The position numbers and the translations under genes are program-made. A stretch of 34,724 nt of DNA from assembly GCA_031373225.1 (NCBI GenBank), contig JANMMM010000150.1, positions 1 through 34,724 of the forward strand, read 5' to 3'. The number at the start of each line of letters is the position of its first letter. The first letter of the stretch is position 1. Positions 1 through 7,798 of the stretch are shown here, in pieces. The notes under the pieces were generated by a model. It searched no databases. It was given only the letters and a program-made list of their open reading frames with translations, and was not told where the DNA came from. This DNA is from JANOYJ01 sp031373225 (GTDB lineage: Bacteria; Pseudomonadota; Alphaproteobacteria; Rhizobiales; Rhizobiaceae).

Positions 1-1
1 T

Positions 2-1087
2 GCTGGAACCGCCAGTTTTGCCAATCCTTCACTTGCTTCCGCCGAAGAAACTGTCACCGACGAAAGCGGCGTCTCGCTGAGTGCGCTTTTGCCCGAAAGC
101 GGCATTCTTCCAGCAAGAAAGCCCAGCGAGGGGGCATCTCAAGCGCCGCTGCAATTGGCCATGCTCGCCTCCGACCGCCCGCCCTTGCTGACGCCTGCCG
201 ATCCTTCGGAAGTTGCCCAGCTTGCCATCGCCAGCGCTTCGACAAAAGCTGAGGCGCCGCAACAGATTGCTGCAGCAGCGGCCGCCCCGGCTGATGACAG
301 CGCGCTTGCAACGGGAACTGTCGCTGCTGCGGCTCCGGCGCCTGCCGAAATTGCCGCCCTCGCTCCTGAAGCGCCGAAAAAGTCCAAGTCATTGTTCAGC
401 GGCCTGTTTGCTTCTGCGCCAAAACAGCAGCCTTTGCCCAAGCCAGCCGCGGCAGAGGAGACATTTGAAGTTGCAACCGCCGCACCAAAGGCAGCCGCGC
501 CACAGATTCAGCTCGCCAATCTCGACAAGCCCTTAACGGCGGTCAAACGCGAGGTGATTTCCGATGCGCCGGATGCGGATAACGGCGCGCTTCCCGGCGT
601 GCGCCAGAGCGCGCTTTTTGAAATCAAGCACCGCAACAGCGCCTCGGATGACACCAATGTGGACATCAGCGAGGAAGATTCAGCGCCGATCCAGGTCGCT
701 TACGCAGCGGGGCTGGCCCGGCTCGCGCCCAACGGTTTGAAAGTGCAGCGCGAAAGCGTTGACGTCGCGTGTCTCAAGCCGCAGCTTGTCAAGGTGCTCA
801 AAGGCGTCGAGCGGCACTATGGCCGTGCGGTTGTTGTGACCTCCGGTTTCCGCAGTCCTTCGTTCAACCGCCGTGTGCGCGGCGCGAAAAATTCCCTGCA
901 TATGTATTGCGCTGCGGCGGACGTTCAGGTGGACGGCGTGTCGAAATGGGCGCTGGCGCAATATCTGCGCTCCCTGCCCGGCCGCGGCGGCGTCGGCACC
1001 TATTGCCATACGGATTCAATCCATGTCGACATCGGTCCTGACCGCGACTGGAACTGGCGCTGCTCGCGCGGCCAACGGCGCAAATAA
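2..1087 (+). CDS. Secreted M15A-type peptidase (YcbK/DUF882-like), 5'-truncated by the window edge
   Basis: The frame is open from base 2 with no stop, so the true start lies left of the window. The first visible residues (AGTASFANPSLASAEE) look like the end of a signal peptide, and a long Ala/Pro-rich low-complexity linker follows. The last ~110 residues match the M15A/YcbK peptidase fold: VVTSGFRSPSFN, then a zinc-site pattern with His at 899-901 and Asp at 920-922 (SLHMYCAAAD), and a second His/Asp pair (HVD) at 1022-1030. The family cleaves peptidoglycan peptides or acts in cell-wall remodelling; a periplasmic or cell-wall location is inferred from the signal-like N-terminus. The TTG at 89 is only an internal codon. 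The fold call is fairly sure; the exact substrate is not known. Confidence 0.8.
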   Translation, partial: AGTASFANPSLASAEETVTDESGVSLSALLPESGILPARKPSEGASQAPLQLAMLASDRPPLLTPADPSEVAQLAIASASTKAEAPQQIAAAAAAPADDSALATGTVAAAAPAPAEIAALAPEAPKKSKSLFSGLFASAPKQQPLPKPAAAEETFEVATAAPKAAAPQIQLANLDKPLTAVKREVISDAPDADNGALPGVRQSALFEIKHRNSASDDTNVDISEEDSAPIQVAYAAGLARLAPNGLKVQRESVDVACLKPQLVKVLKGVERHYGRAVVVTSGFRSPSFNRRVRGAKNSLHMYCAAADVQVDGVSKWALAQYLRSLPGRGGVGTYCHTDSIHVDIGPDRDWNWRCSRGQRRK

Positions 1088-1113
1088 GTCCGGCAATTCT
1101 CCCTGCTCCGGGG

Positions 1114-1141
1114 TTGCGGCGCAGTAACATCCTGCTATAAG
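1114..1141 (+). promoter_or_regulatory. Putative sigma-70-type promoter of tRNA-Glu
   Basis: TTGCGG (1114-1119) and TATAAG (1136-1141) are separated by 16 bases. Initiation about 7 bases downstream would fall just before the tRNA 5' end at 1154. Both hexamers are near consensus, but no experimental support is available. Confidence 0.45.
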
Positions 1142-1153
1142 CCCGGTCATTGT

Positions 1154-1229
1154 GCGCCCATCGTCTAGCGGTCTAGGACGTCGCCCTTTCACGGCGGAGA
1201 CACGGGTTCGATTCCCGTTGGGCGTACCA
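1154..1229 (+). tRNA. tRNA-Glu (anticodon TTC)
   Basis: A full cloverleaf can be drawn: acceptor GCGCCCA with TGGGCGT (a G-T wobble at the first pair), D arm GTCT..AGGAC, anticodon loop CTTTCAC with anticodon TTC, T arm ACGGG-TTCGATT-CCCGT, discriminator A and an encoded CCA at 1227-1229. It decodes GAA/GAG. It stands alone between the peptidase gene and map and has its own promoter-like sequence. Confidence 0.95.
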
Positions 1230-1310
1230 ATCCTTTTTCAAGCAAATACATTGAAGCTGACGCGCACAATCGGCTAAGCTGAAGAGCATACGTTCTTGGA
1301 ATCGCACGGC

Positions 1311-2171
1311 ATGGTCAACTATCTGGACGCCAACTCTGCCGTGATGAAGAATACCGGGCAGATCAAACTCTATGACGCGCAAGCGTTTGAAGGCATGCGG
1401 CGCGCCGGGCAGCTGACGGCGCGGGCGCTCGATGCGCTGGCAGATATGGTCAAGCCCGGACTGACGACAGAGGCGGTTGACCGTTTCATCTTCGAGTTCG
1501 GCGCCGACCATGGCGCGCTGCCGGCGACACTGAATTACCGGGGCTACCGCAAGAGCTGCTGCACCTCGATCAACCATGTCGTCTGTCACGGCTTTCCGGA
1601 CGACAAGCCGCTGCGGGATGGCGACATTGTCAATATTGACGTCACCTACATGCTGGACGGCTGGCATGGCGATTCCAGCCGGATGTATCCGGTCGGTGAA
1701 GTGAAGCGCGCCGCCGAGCGGCTGATGGAAGTAACTTATGAGTGCCTGCTGCGCGGAATCGCGGCGGTTAAACCCGGGCACCGCACGGGCGCGATCGGCG
1801 CGGCGATCCAGTCCTATGCGGAGGCCGAACGCTGCTCGGTGGTGCGCGACTTCTGCGGCCATGGCGTCGGGCGGCTTTTCCACGACGCGCCCAACATTCT
1901 GCACTATGGCAGCCCGCACGACGGCGTTGAAATGCGCGAAGGCATGATTTTCACCATTGAGCCGATGATCAATCTCGGCCGGCCGCATGTGAAAGTGCTG
2001 GGCGACGGCTGGACGGCGGTGACGCGCGACCGGTCCTTGTCGGCGCAGTATGAGCATTCTGTCGGCGTCACAGCCGATGGCTGCGAAATTTTCACAACCT
2101 CGCCCAAAGGCCTCGACCGTCCCGGACTGGGCTTAACCGGCGCCCACAAAACAGCTGGAACTTTGAGGTGA
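1311..2171 (+). CDS. map: Methionine aminopeptidase, type I
   Basis: Removes the initiator methionine from nascent proteins in the cytosol; a dinuclear-metal pita-bread hydrolase. From the ATG at 1311 the protein has 286 residues. The expected ligands are present: Asp110 (NIDVT), Asp121 (GDSSRMY), His184 (GHGVGRLFH), Glu217 (FTIEPMI), Glu248 (QYEHSVGVT), plus the substrate-side His93 (CHGFPDD). Length is slightly above the usual ~260 because of an N-terminal extension and a ~20-residue C-terminal tail. The frame also has an upstream TTG at 1296 and an in-frame ATG at 1344; no strong ribosome binding site decides between them, and 1311 is preferred as the first ATG. Confidence 0.93.
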   Translation: MVNYLDANSAVMKNTGQIKLYDAQAFEGMRRAGQLTARALDALADMVKPGLTTEAVDRFIFEFGADHGALPATLNYRGYRKSCCTSINHVVCHGFPDDKPLRDGDIVNIDVTYMLDGWHGDSSRMYPVGEVKRAAERLMEVTYECLLRGIAAVKPGHRTGAIGAAIQSYAEAERCSVVRDFCGHGVGRLFHDAPNILHYGSPHDGVEMREGMIFTIEPMINLGRPHVKVLGDGWTAVTRDRSLSAQYEHSVGVTADGCEIFTTSPKGLDRPGLGLTGAHKTAGTLR

Positions 2172-2373
2172 GCAAATCCAGCGCTGCGTGACCAACTAAA
2201 GAGGAGCTTTAAGGTCGGAATAGCTCACTTCGACCGACGGGCCGCTCACGCAGAGCGCCATCAGGACAGCAGTTCATTTGTCTTGTTCGACAATTGGCAA
2301 TAACTCTCACTCTGTGCGATCTCCTTTATCGAAGACCTGTGAGCTCTGACTCTTAAGCTGGATTGACTGCCGA

Positions 2374-3666
2374 ATGTCGATTTTTCCCCGACTTAGAATT
2401 GAGCCGGAAACAACGGCGAAGCTGACGAAGCCATTCGTCGCCGCAACGCTGCTCCTTGCCCCGGTGTTCGGTTCGATTGTCAGCGCGACTATGGTTCTTG
2501 CAGCGCTTCTCGGCGTGTTCCAGCACATGAACAACAACTTCAAAATTTCAGTGAGCCGACCACAGCTTCTTATTTTCAAGCTGATTGTTGTCTGGTTCTC
2601 GGTTGAAGCACTTTTTGGCCTGCTGCATTTCGACGGCTGGATGACAATTATCGAGATTGGGGAAAACCTGCCGTTCCTTGGTTACATTTTTTTTGTTTCG
2701 GGACTTGAGCATTCAAGCAAGCCGGACTTGCGGCGGTTTGTTCATCTGGCTTCCCCCATCGCGGCTTTTGCCGCCCTCTCAGTGGCACTCTTTCAAGTCA
2801 ATCTTGGCGCGCCACGCGCCGAAGGCGGCGCAGGAAATCCTGTTCCGTTTGCAGCGCTGTGCCTGATAGTGTTCAGCTGCTGCATGCTGACCGCACTGGC
2901 AACACACGGCCGGGCGAGACTGTTAGGCATTGCCGGCGCAGGCGCAGCTGCCGCGAGCGTCATCTTCTCAGGCACGCGGGGCCTTTGGCCTTGTCTCGTG
3001 ATCTTGCCAGTTGCACTTGCAGTTTTGTATCGGAAAGAACTGCGCATGGCGGCGAGGCGCGAGTATATTGCCATTGCACTGATCCTCACAACGGGGCTCG
3101 CGCTCACCCACAAGACAATCGAAAAGCGCCTGGTGAGGTTTGACTCAGAAATCGAACACTTTCAATCGGGCAGTGGAAAGGCCACATCATTGAAAGAACA
3201 CACTCAGATTTGGCAAGCAGGCTGGAGTCTCCTGAGCGAAGCGCCGCTGACAGGTCACGGGCTTGGCATGAACGGGGAACTCATGAAGCAGCAGACCAGC
3301 GGCACCGGCAGCGCTCCAATCGGCTATTCCCATTTCCACAATGCCATTTTGACGGAAGGAGTGCAGTCCGGCATCATAGGAATACTTGCGCTGATTTCGA
3401 TGTTTTTCGCGCCGCTCGCGTTGGCATTCCGAAGTCGGGTGGACGAGGCCGGAAGGCACGGCTTTGCGATTATTTTGGTGACGACAATCATCTATGCGGC
3501 TTCGGGCGCAACAGGCATCATGTTTGGTCATGACCTGATGGATATGGGTTGGATTTCTGCGATTGCTTATGGGTCATTTATGGTATTTGGCCATGGCGCT
3601 GAGCATGGATCGTTTGATACTGGCGAAACCGGAGGAAAGCGCAGCAATGGGCCATTGGCCCCATGA
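2374..3666 (+). CDS. O-antigen ligase/polymerase-like membrane protein (Wzy_C/WaaL superfamily)
   Basis: A 430-residue polytopic inner-membrane protein with roughly ten hydrophobic segments. A large periplasmic loop between residues ~245 and ~335 contains GHGLGMNGEL and the signature SHFHNAILTEGVQSGIIG, typical of O-antigen ligases and polysaccharide polymerases of the Wzy_C family, which join undecaprenyl-linked glycan to lipid A core or to another repeat. Ligase and polymerase cannot be told apart by eye. The stop codon overlaps the next start (ATGA at 3663-3666), so it is translationally coupled to the GT2 glycosyltransferase. No good ribosome binding site precedes the ATG. The 200 bases upstream hold no gene that I recognise. 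Confidence 0.8.
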   Translation: MSIFPRLRIEPETTAKLTKPFVAATLLLAPVFGSIVSATMVLAALLGVFQHMNNNFKISVSRPQLLIFKLIVVWFSVEALFGLLHFDGWMTIIEIGENLPFLGYIFFVSGLEHSSKPDLRRFVHLASPIAAFAALSVALFQVNLGAPRAEGGAGNPVPFAALCLIVFSCCMLTALATHGRARLLGIAGAGAAAASVIFSGTRGLWPCLVILPVALAVLYRKELRMAARREYIAIALILTTGLALTHKTIEKRLVRFDSEIEHFQSGSGKATSLKEHTQIWQAGWSLLSEAPLTGHGLGMNGELMKQQTSGTGSAPIGYSHFHNAILTEGVQSGIIGILALISMFFAPLALAFRSRVDEAGRHGFAIILVTTIIYAASGATGIMFGHDLMDMGWISAIAYGSFMVFGHGAEHGSFDTGETGGKRSNGPLAP

Positions 3667-4511
3667 ATTATGACGTCACCGCCATAATCCCCGTGCTTGG
3701 ACCGCAGCCATTGCTGCGGCGGGCCGTAGAAAGCGCCCTTGCAAACCCAGAAGTCCGAGAGCTGATAGTTGTCGATGACGGGTCATCCGTATCCTTGGAA
3801 CTCGCACCTCATCCCAAAATGAAAGTCATCCGGCACGACACAAGCAGGGGACCGGCAGCAGCGCGCAACACTGGCGCGCGGACCGCGTCCTGTGACTGGA
3901 TCGCATTTTTGGATGCGGATGATGTTTGGGAAGCGCGTAAGACGCGGATACAACTTGATGCGTTGAGGAATGATGGGACTGGGGCCCTTGGCGCAGTCTG
4001 CGCATTCACTTTTCTGCGCGGTGACAAGCGCGTTATCCGCCGTCCGCCTGAAGCGCGGCTTGAATTCAGACACAGCCTGGCTGGCGCGCGGTTTGGCCTT
4101 GGCTCAACAATGATCATCGCGCGCGCCGCCATAATTAACACTCATCGCTACAACGAGAGTTACACCCGATACGAAGATTGGGAATGGCTGCTGCGCATTC
4201 TCAAGAATGGACATTTCATTACGCTGCAAGACGAACTTGTAGACGTGACACACGGCTATCGGGCCGAACCCGCCATTTCGCTTTCCGCTCTCTCCCAGCT
4301 TGCCCGAAGCGCTTGGCTGGCCGATTTGCCGCCTGATGAATCGAGGATTTTCAAGGCTGCGATCGCTCTTGAAAAAGCAAGTCTGCTGCTTTCTGACAGG
4401 AGACCGCTGGCTTCTGCCTGGAGTATACTGGCAGCATCGCGCCACCGCCCAGTTTGGACGGTGCGAGCGGTTTTCAACCGGCTCGCGGGAGGCGCGATTC
4501 CCGATGTTTGA
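3663..4511 (+). CDS. Family 2 glycosyltransferase
   Basis: A 282-residue GT-A-fold glycosyltransferase. It opens with the Rossmann-like strand VTAIIPVLG, has the nucleotide-binding VVDDGS (DDG at residues 38-40), the metal-binding FLDADD (residues 84-87), and an acidic ED pair at 171-172 (YEDWEWLLRI) in the position of the catalytic base. It transfers a sugar from a nucleotide donor to a growing surface glycan at the cytoplasmic face. No transmembrane segment is seen. It overlaps the ligase-like gene by four bases, which points to a shared glycan pathway. Donor and acceptor sugars cannot be inferred. Confidence 0.88.
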   Translation: MNYDVTAIIPVLGPQPLLRRAVESALANPEVRELIVVDDGSSVSLELAPHPKMKVIRHDTSRGPAAARNTGARTASCDWIAFLDADDVWEARKTRIQLDALRNDGTGALGAVCAFTFLRGDKRVIRRPPEARLEFRHSLAGARFGLGSTMIIARAAIINTHRYNESYTRYEDWEWLLRILKNGHFITLQDELVDVTHGYRAEPAISLSALSQLARSAWLADLPPDESRIFKAAIALEKASLLLSDRRPLASAWSILAASRHRPVWTVRAVFNRLAGGAIPDV

Positions 4512-4829
4512 GATCAAAAGCAAAATGCGGCAAGATGAACAGCGGCTTGATCGCAACATGTGCGCGCATTTTCATCCACAATTTGCCAAGTGACCGGGCC
4601 AGGCTGTTTCAAGCTTGAATTTCGCTTTGGGTGACCGCATTTGCGAACGACTTGTCCGCGTCCGCCGATTTTGGTTTTCACTTTGCAGCCGGTTCCAGAT
4701 GCGCTACGCAATTGCCATCACTGGAAGCACTTCAAAATCCAACCCTCCAGTGTCGCCGGACACACGTCGAACAATTGTTCAAAACGCCCGCTGCGCGCTG
4801 CCCCTGCAAGAAGGCCGGACATAGATCTG
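4512..4829. other. 318-base stretch without a recognisable gene
   Basis: Between the GT2 gene and the epimerase. Short open frames exist on both strands, including an in-frame upstream extension of the epimerase from 4641, but their translations (Cys/Arg/His-rich, no family resemblance) do not look like protein. No repeat, tRNA or clear terminator was seen. It may hold the promoter of the epimerase. Confidence 0.5.
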
Positions 4830-5789
4830 ATGATTTTGGTGACGGGAGGGGCCGGGTTCATTGGAAGAGCACTTGTCGAGAGGCTGGCGTCGGATGGGCT
4901 TGCGGTCCGGGCCGCGGTGCGAACAGAATTGGCGCCTGCGCGGCCGGGCGCCGAAATTTTTAAAATCGGGGAAATTGGAGCCGGCGCCGGCTGGGGCGCT
5001 TGCCTTGCGGGCATCACGGAAGTGGTTCACTGCGCGGCGCTCACGAACATGTCGGGCGCGGGCGCAAGAGACGGTCTGTCCGCCCTTCGCGACATTAATG
5101 TCCATGGCGCGCTCAATCTCGCGCGGCAAGCCGCATCGGCAGGCGTGCGAAGATTTGTCTTTCTCAGCTCCATCCGGGTGAACGGCGACGCAACGCCGGC
5201 TGGCAGGCCCTTTACGGCGGATGATGCACCTGACCCGCAGGACGGCTATGCGCGGACAAAGATGGAAGCGGAGGGTGGCCTGCGCGAGATCGCCGACGCC
5301 AGCGGTATGGAGCTTGTCATTGTCCGGCCACCGCTTGTCTACGGACCCGCAATGAAATCGGCGCTGGGCGCGGCGGCAAAATGGATGGTCAGGGGCCTGC
5401 CGCTGCCGCTGGGCGCCGTCAGCAGTCCGCGCAGTCTGGTGGCGCTTGAAAATCTTGTCGATCTGCTGGCAACCAGTGTCAGCCACCCCGCAGCGGCGCA
5501 CCGGACGCTGTTGGTGAGCGACGACGAAGACCTGTCCATCACAGATTTCCTAAGGCGCCTCGCCATAACTATGAACAAACCAGCGCGTCTGCTGCCGGTT
5601 TCACCGTCCATCCTTCTACTTGCCGCTTCGGCAATGGGCGCGGGGAACTCCGCCCAGCGCTTGTGCGCGTCCCTGCAAGTTGATATTTCGGAAACGAAAC
5701 GCTTGCTGAACTGGGCACCTCCAACAAGCGTTGAGGCCGCCATGAAGGCATTTGCGGAGGGCTCAGGCAAAGGCGGCTGGAGCAAATAA
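4830..5789 (+). CDS. NAD-dependent epimerase/dehydratase (extended SDR)
   Basis: A 319-residue extended short-chain dehydrogenase. MILVTGGAGFIG carries the glycine-rich NAD(P)-binding motif at residues 6-12. The active-site pair is Tyr140/Lys144 (DGYARTK) with Ser at 113-114 (FLSSIRVNG). VVHCAALT and VIVRPPLVYGP are typical of UDP-sugar 4-epimerases and dehydratases, so a role in sugar-nucleotide supply for the neighbouring glycan genes is likely. The start at 4830 is chosen because the nucleotide-binding strand begins there; the frame is open from 4641 but that extension is not protein-like. Substrate is not known. Confidence 0.87.
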   Translation: MILVTGGAGFIGRALVERLASDGLAVRAAVRTELAPARPGAEIFKIGEIGAGAGWGACLAGITEVVHCAALTNMSGAGARDGLSALRDINVHGALNLARQAASAGVRRFVFLSSIRVNGDATPAGRPFTADDAPDPQDGYARTKMEAEGGLREIADASGMELVIVRPPLVYGPAMKSALGAAAKWMVRGLPLPLGAVSSPRSLVALENLVDLLATSVSHPAAAHRTLLVSDDEDLSITDFLRRLAITMNKPARLLPVSPSILLLAASAMGAGNSAQRLCASLQVDISETKRLLNWAPPTSVEAAMKAFAEGSGKGGWSK

Positions 5790-5854
5790 ATCTGTATGGA
5801 TTGCGCGATCCGCGCGGGCGCTCAATGCAGCGCGCTGTTAAAAAGGAGATCCAA

Positions 5855-6346
5855 ATGAAATCCCCAACAACCACGTTTCCTGGATCGGCGCTTATACCTA
5901 AAATGACCACGGTCTACATCGTCCGCCACGCCGACAAGGAAAGCGGCGGCGGCGCGGACCCGCAGCTCTCGACCGCCGGCCTCGCGCGGGCGCAGACTTT
6001 GGCCTACGTGCTGCGGCAGGACAAGGTGAAGGCAGTGTTTGTCACGCAGTTTCTGCGTTCACGGCAGACTGGCGAGCCGGCGGCGCTGGATTCCGGCGTC
6101 GCGCTGCAGGAATACAGCGATGCCAATGCCGTGGCGGACTTGATCTTGGCAAACTATGAAGGGCGCAGGGTGCTGGTTGTCGCCCATTCAAACACTGTGA
6201 AGCTGATCGCAGCCCGTCTGACCGGCAGCATCGGTGTTGCTGTTGCGGATATTCCGGAATCACAGTTTGACCGTTTCTATGTCGTGCACCGGATTGGGCC
6301 GAAAGCGCATCTGGACAGATTGAGATACGGCGCGGCGACGCCTTGA
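5855..6346 (+). CDS. Histidine phosphatase family protein (phosphoglycerate mutase-like)
   Basis: A 163-residue branch-1 histidine phosphatase. The catalytic VRHADKE motif has the phosphate-accepting His at residue 25, followed by the conserved arginine region (QFLRSRQTGEP) and the second His in VVAHSNTV. The family removes phosphate from small metabolites or phospho-histidine proteins (SixA-like size). The start at 5855 is set by AGGAG at 5844-5848, six bases upstream; an upstream TTG (5801), an ATG at 5825 and an internal ATG at 5903 are less likely. It has no obvious functional tie to the glycan genes before it or the toxin-antitoxin locus after it. The substrate is unknown. Confidence 0.85.
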   Translation: MKSPTTTFPGSALIPKMTTVYIVRHADKESGGGADPQLSTAGLARAQTLAYVLRQDKVKAVFVTQFLRSRQTGEPAALDSGVALQEYSDANAVADLILANYEGRRVLVVAHSNTVKLIAARLTGSIGVAVADIPESQFDRFYVVHRIGPKAHLDRLRYGAATP

Positions 6347-6400
6347 GACCACACCACACATGTTGCCACACACCAAAAAATGCGATGCAGACCCATAAAA

Positions 6401-6429
6401 TTGACAAATAGACAACCATAGTTTACATG
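6401..6429 (+). promoter_or_regulatory. Putative promoter of the HigBA-like locus
   Basis: A perfect TTGACA (6401-6406) is followed, 17 bases on, by TACATG (6424-6429). The region just upstream (6371-6400) is A-rich. The toxin ATG is at 6435, so the untranslated leader would be very short. The -10 match is weak. Confidence 0.35.
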
Positions 6430-6434
6430 TTCCC

Positions 6435-6736
6435 ATGCCTGTCATTCGTGAAACCGGCCAGTTCTCTGAGTGGATGGCCGGTCTGAAAGATGGGCAGGCC
6501 CGCATTCGGATTATGCGGCGTTTGGACCGCTGGCTGTTGGTAACCCGGGAGACGTGAAACCTGTTGGCGAAGGTGTCAGCGAGATGCGTATCGATTGTGG
6601 TCCGGGATACCGGGTTTATTTTGTCCAGCGGGGCGCAGTCCTGCTGCTGCTCCTATGCGGCGGTGACAAAAAGACCCAAGACCGCGACATCAGGATTGCC
6701 AAGGCTTTGGCGCGTGACTGGAGAGAAGAACTGTAA
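6435..6736 (+). pseudogene. RelE/HigB-like addiction-module toxin, broken by a one-base frameshift
   Basis: Two frames together make one family member. The first (ATG 6435) gives MPVIRETGQFSEWMAGLKDG through RRLDR and then runs off-frame to a TGA at 6555. The second continues the family sequence from about 6530: LAVGNPGDVKPVGEG, GPGYRVYFVQRG, LLCGGDKKTQDRDI, ending at TAA 6734-6736. Inserting one base near 6528-6531 restores an uninterrupted ~100-residue protein of the addiction-module killer group, which acts as an mRNA interferase in related systems. No slippery heptamer is seen, so programmed shifting is unlikely; it is either a true lesion or an assembly error. The stop overlaps the antitoxin start (TAATG), as in intact toxin-first loci. 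Confidence 0.8.
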
Positions 6737-7044
6737 TGGCGCTCAATATCCGCGAATATGACCCCGCCCGCTACCTTCAATCCGAGGAGGAGCAGGCCGA
6801 GTATCTGAAACTGACCTGCGAAGACGGCACACCCTGCGAGATCGCCAAGGCGCTTGGCGTCGTCGCCCGCGCCCGCGGCATCACAGACCTGTCGCGCAAG
6901 ACCGGCCTGACAAGGCAGGCGCTCTACAAAGCGCTGAGCGGAGAGGGAAATCCGGAGCTTGGGACGATTGCGAAAGTGGCGCAGGCGCTGGGCTATCGGC
7001 TGGCGATTGTGCGGGCGGAGGGGGAGCGGAAGGCTGCGGCTTGA
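6736..7044 (+). CDS. HigA-like addiction-module antidote (helix-turn-helix)
   Basis: A 102-residue antitoxin. Residues ~55-95 form an Xre-type helix-turn-helix: ITDLSRKTGLTRQALYKALS then NPELGTIAKVAQALGYRLAI. The N-terminal YDPARYLQSEEEQAEYL is typical of the antidote partner of RelE/HigB-like killers encoded just upstream. It would bind and neutralise the toxin and repress the shared promoter. Its start codon overlaps the toxin stop (TAATG). The gene looks intact although the toxin frame is broken, so it may persist as a stand-alone regulator or cross-neutralising antitoxin. Confidence 0.88.
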   Translation: MALNIREYDPARYLQSEEEQAEYLKLTCEDGTPCEIAKALGVVARARGITDLSRKTGLTRQALYKALSGEGNPELGTIAKVAQALGYRLAIVRAEGERKAAA

Positions 7045-7063
7045 TTACTGAAAGCGATCGCGC

Positions 7064-7798
7064 CTAATCGCCAAATCCCCCGGAAAAGTGCCAGTCAAGC
7101 AGCACAGGCATGTGCCGCAGCGCGCCCTCTGGCCTGTCGCCTTTGCAGATGATGACCGGCCCCTCGATTTCGGGCTCCGCCTCACCTGATACATGCCCGC
7201 TTATCTCTTGCGCCACAGTTTCCGCATCAACGGCCAAAAAGTAGCGCCTAAAAATCAAAACCGCCGCGCCAATGCGAATGAGACCAAAATCAGCGTCATG
7301 CGGCACGCCATCAAATGACAATCCAGTCTCTTCGAGCGCTTCACGGTGCGCATTGGCGGTGAAGTTCAGTTTGCCGTCGATGAAGTCGCACTTCTCAAAC
7401 GATCCGCTTGCGAAATACACGCGCCCTGGATTAGCGGTCAGGCCGCTCATTTTCACCGCAACCAAAGCGGCGTCCTTCGTCACCGGCACAGCGAATGCAA
7501 AGATGTGGCAGCACCCCTCAAGCTGCCGCATCTTTCGCCAGAACAAAAATGTTGAGAAGTCAATCTCGTGGGTCTCACCGCGCAAAACGCCATCCTGCAG
7601 CGATGCGCGGGACGCAAGCGTCACTTGCCCGTTGAAAAGGCGCGGATTGCCCGCCAACTCGGCCTTCCAGTTTTCTGCAATTTCTTTCTCAAACTCTGCT
7701 TCGATGGGATGCCGGGCGGGCGAAAGACGCACATCAATCGCGCTGCATCGGCGCACAACGCCTTCTTCCAGCTGCCCGAAAAGCTCCACCGCCTTCAC
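7064..7798 (-). CDS. Nudix-like hydrolase with a partly degenerate Nudix box
   Basis: A 244-residue protein from the GTG at 7798. The catalytic half of the Nudix signature is present (HREALEETGL, residues 151-160), giving the metal-binding glutamates, but the leading Gly and first Glu of the box fall on other residues, within SGSFEKCDFIDGKLNFTAN. Nudix enzymes hydrolyse nucleoside diphosphate-linked compounds. The GTG start is chosen because it overlaps the stop of the upstream endonuclease gene (GTGA at 7795-7798); an ATG at 7828 would give a 34-base overlap. It is therefore coupled to the endonuclease. Substrate is not known. Confidence 0.75.
   Translation of the reverse strand: MKAVELFGQLEEGVVRRCSAIDVRLSPARHPIEAEFEKEIAENWKAELAGNPRLFNGQVTLASRASLQDGVLRGETHEIDFSTFLFWRKMRQLEGCCHIFAFAVPVTKDAALVAVKMSGLTANPGRVYFASGSFEKCDFIDGKLNFTANAHREALEETGLSFDGVPHDADFGLIRIGAAVLIFRRYFLAVDAETVAQEISGHVSGEAEPEIEGPVIICKGDRPEGALRHMPVLLDWHFSGGFGD

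Noticed and set aside
1173..2057. 294-codon minus-strand open frame across the tRNA and map
   Set aside because: Antisense to tRNA-Glu and methionine aminopeptidase; the C-terminal part is the reverse of the tRNA, so it cannot be protein-coding.
4641..4829. 63-codon N-terminal extension of the epimerase
   Set aside because: The extended SDR family begins directly at MILVTGGAGFIG; the extension is Cys/His/Pro-rich and unlike any SDR leader.
6510..6540. Programmed ribosomal frameshift as an explanation for the HigB break
   Set aside because: No slippery heptamer, no nearby stimulatory Shine-Dalgarno or stable hairpin was seen; a simple one-base loss is the better explanation.
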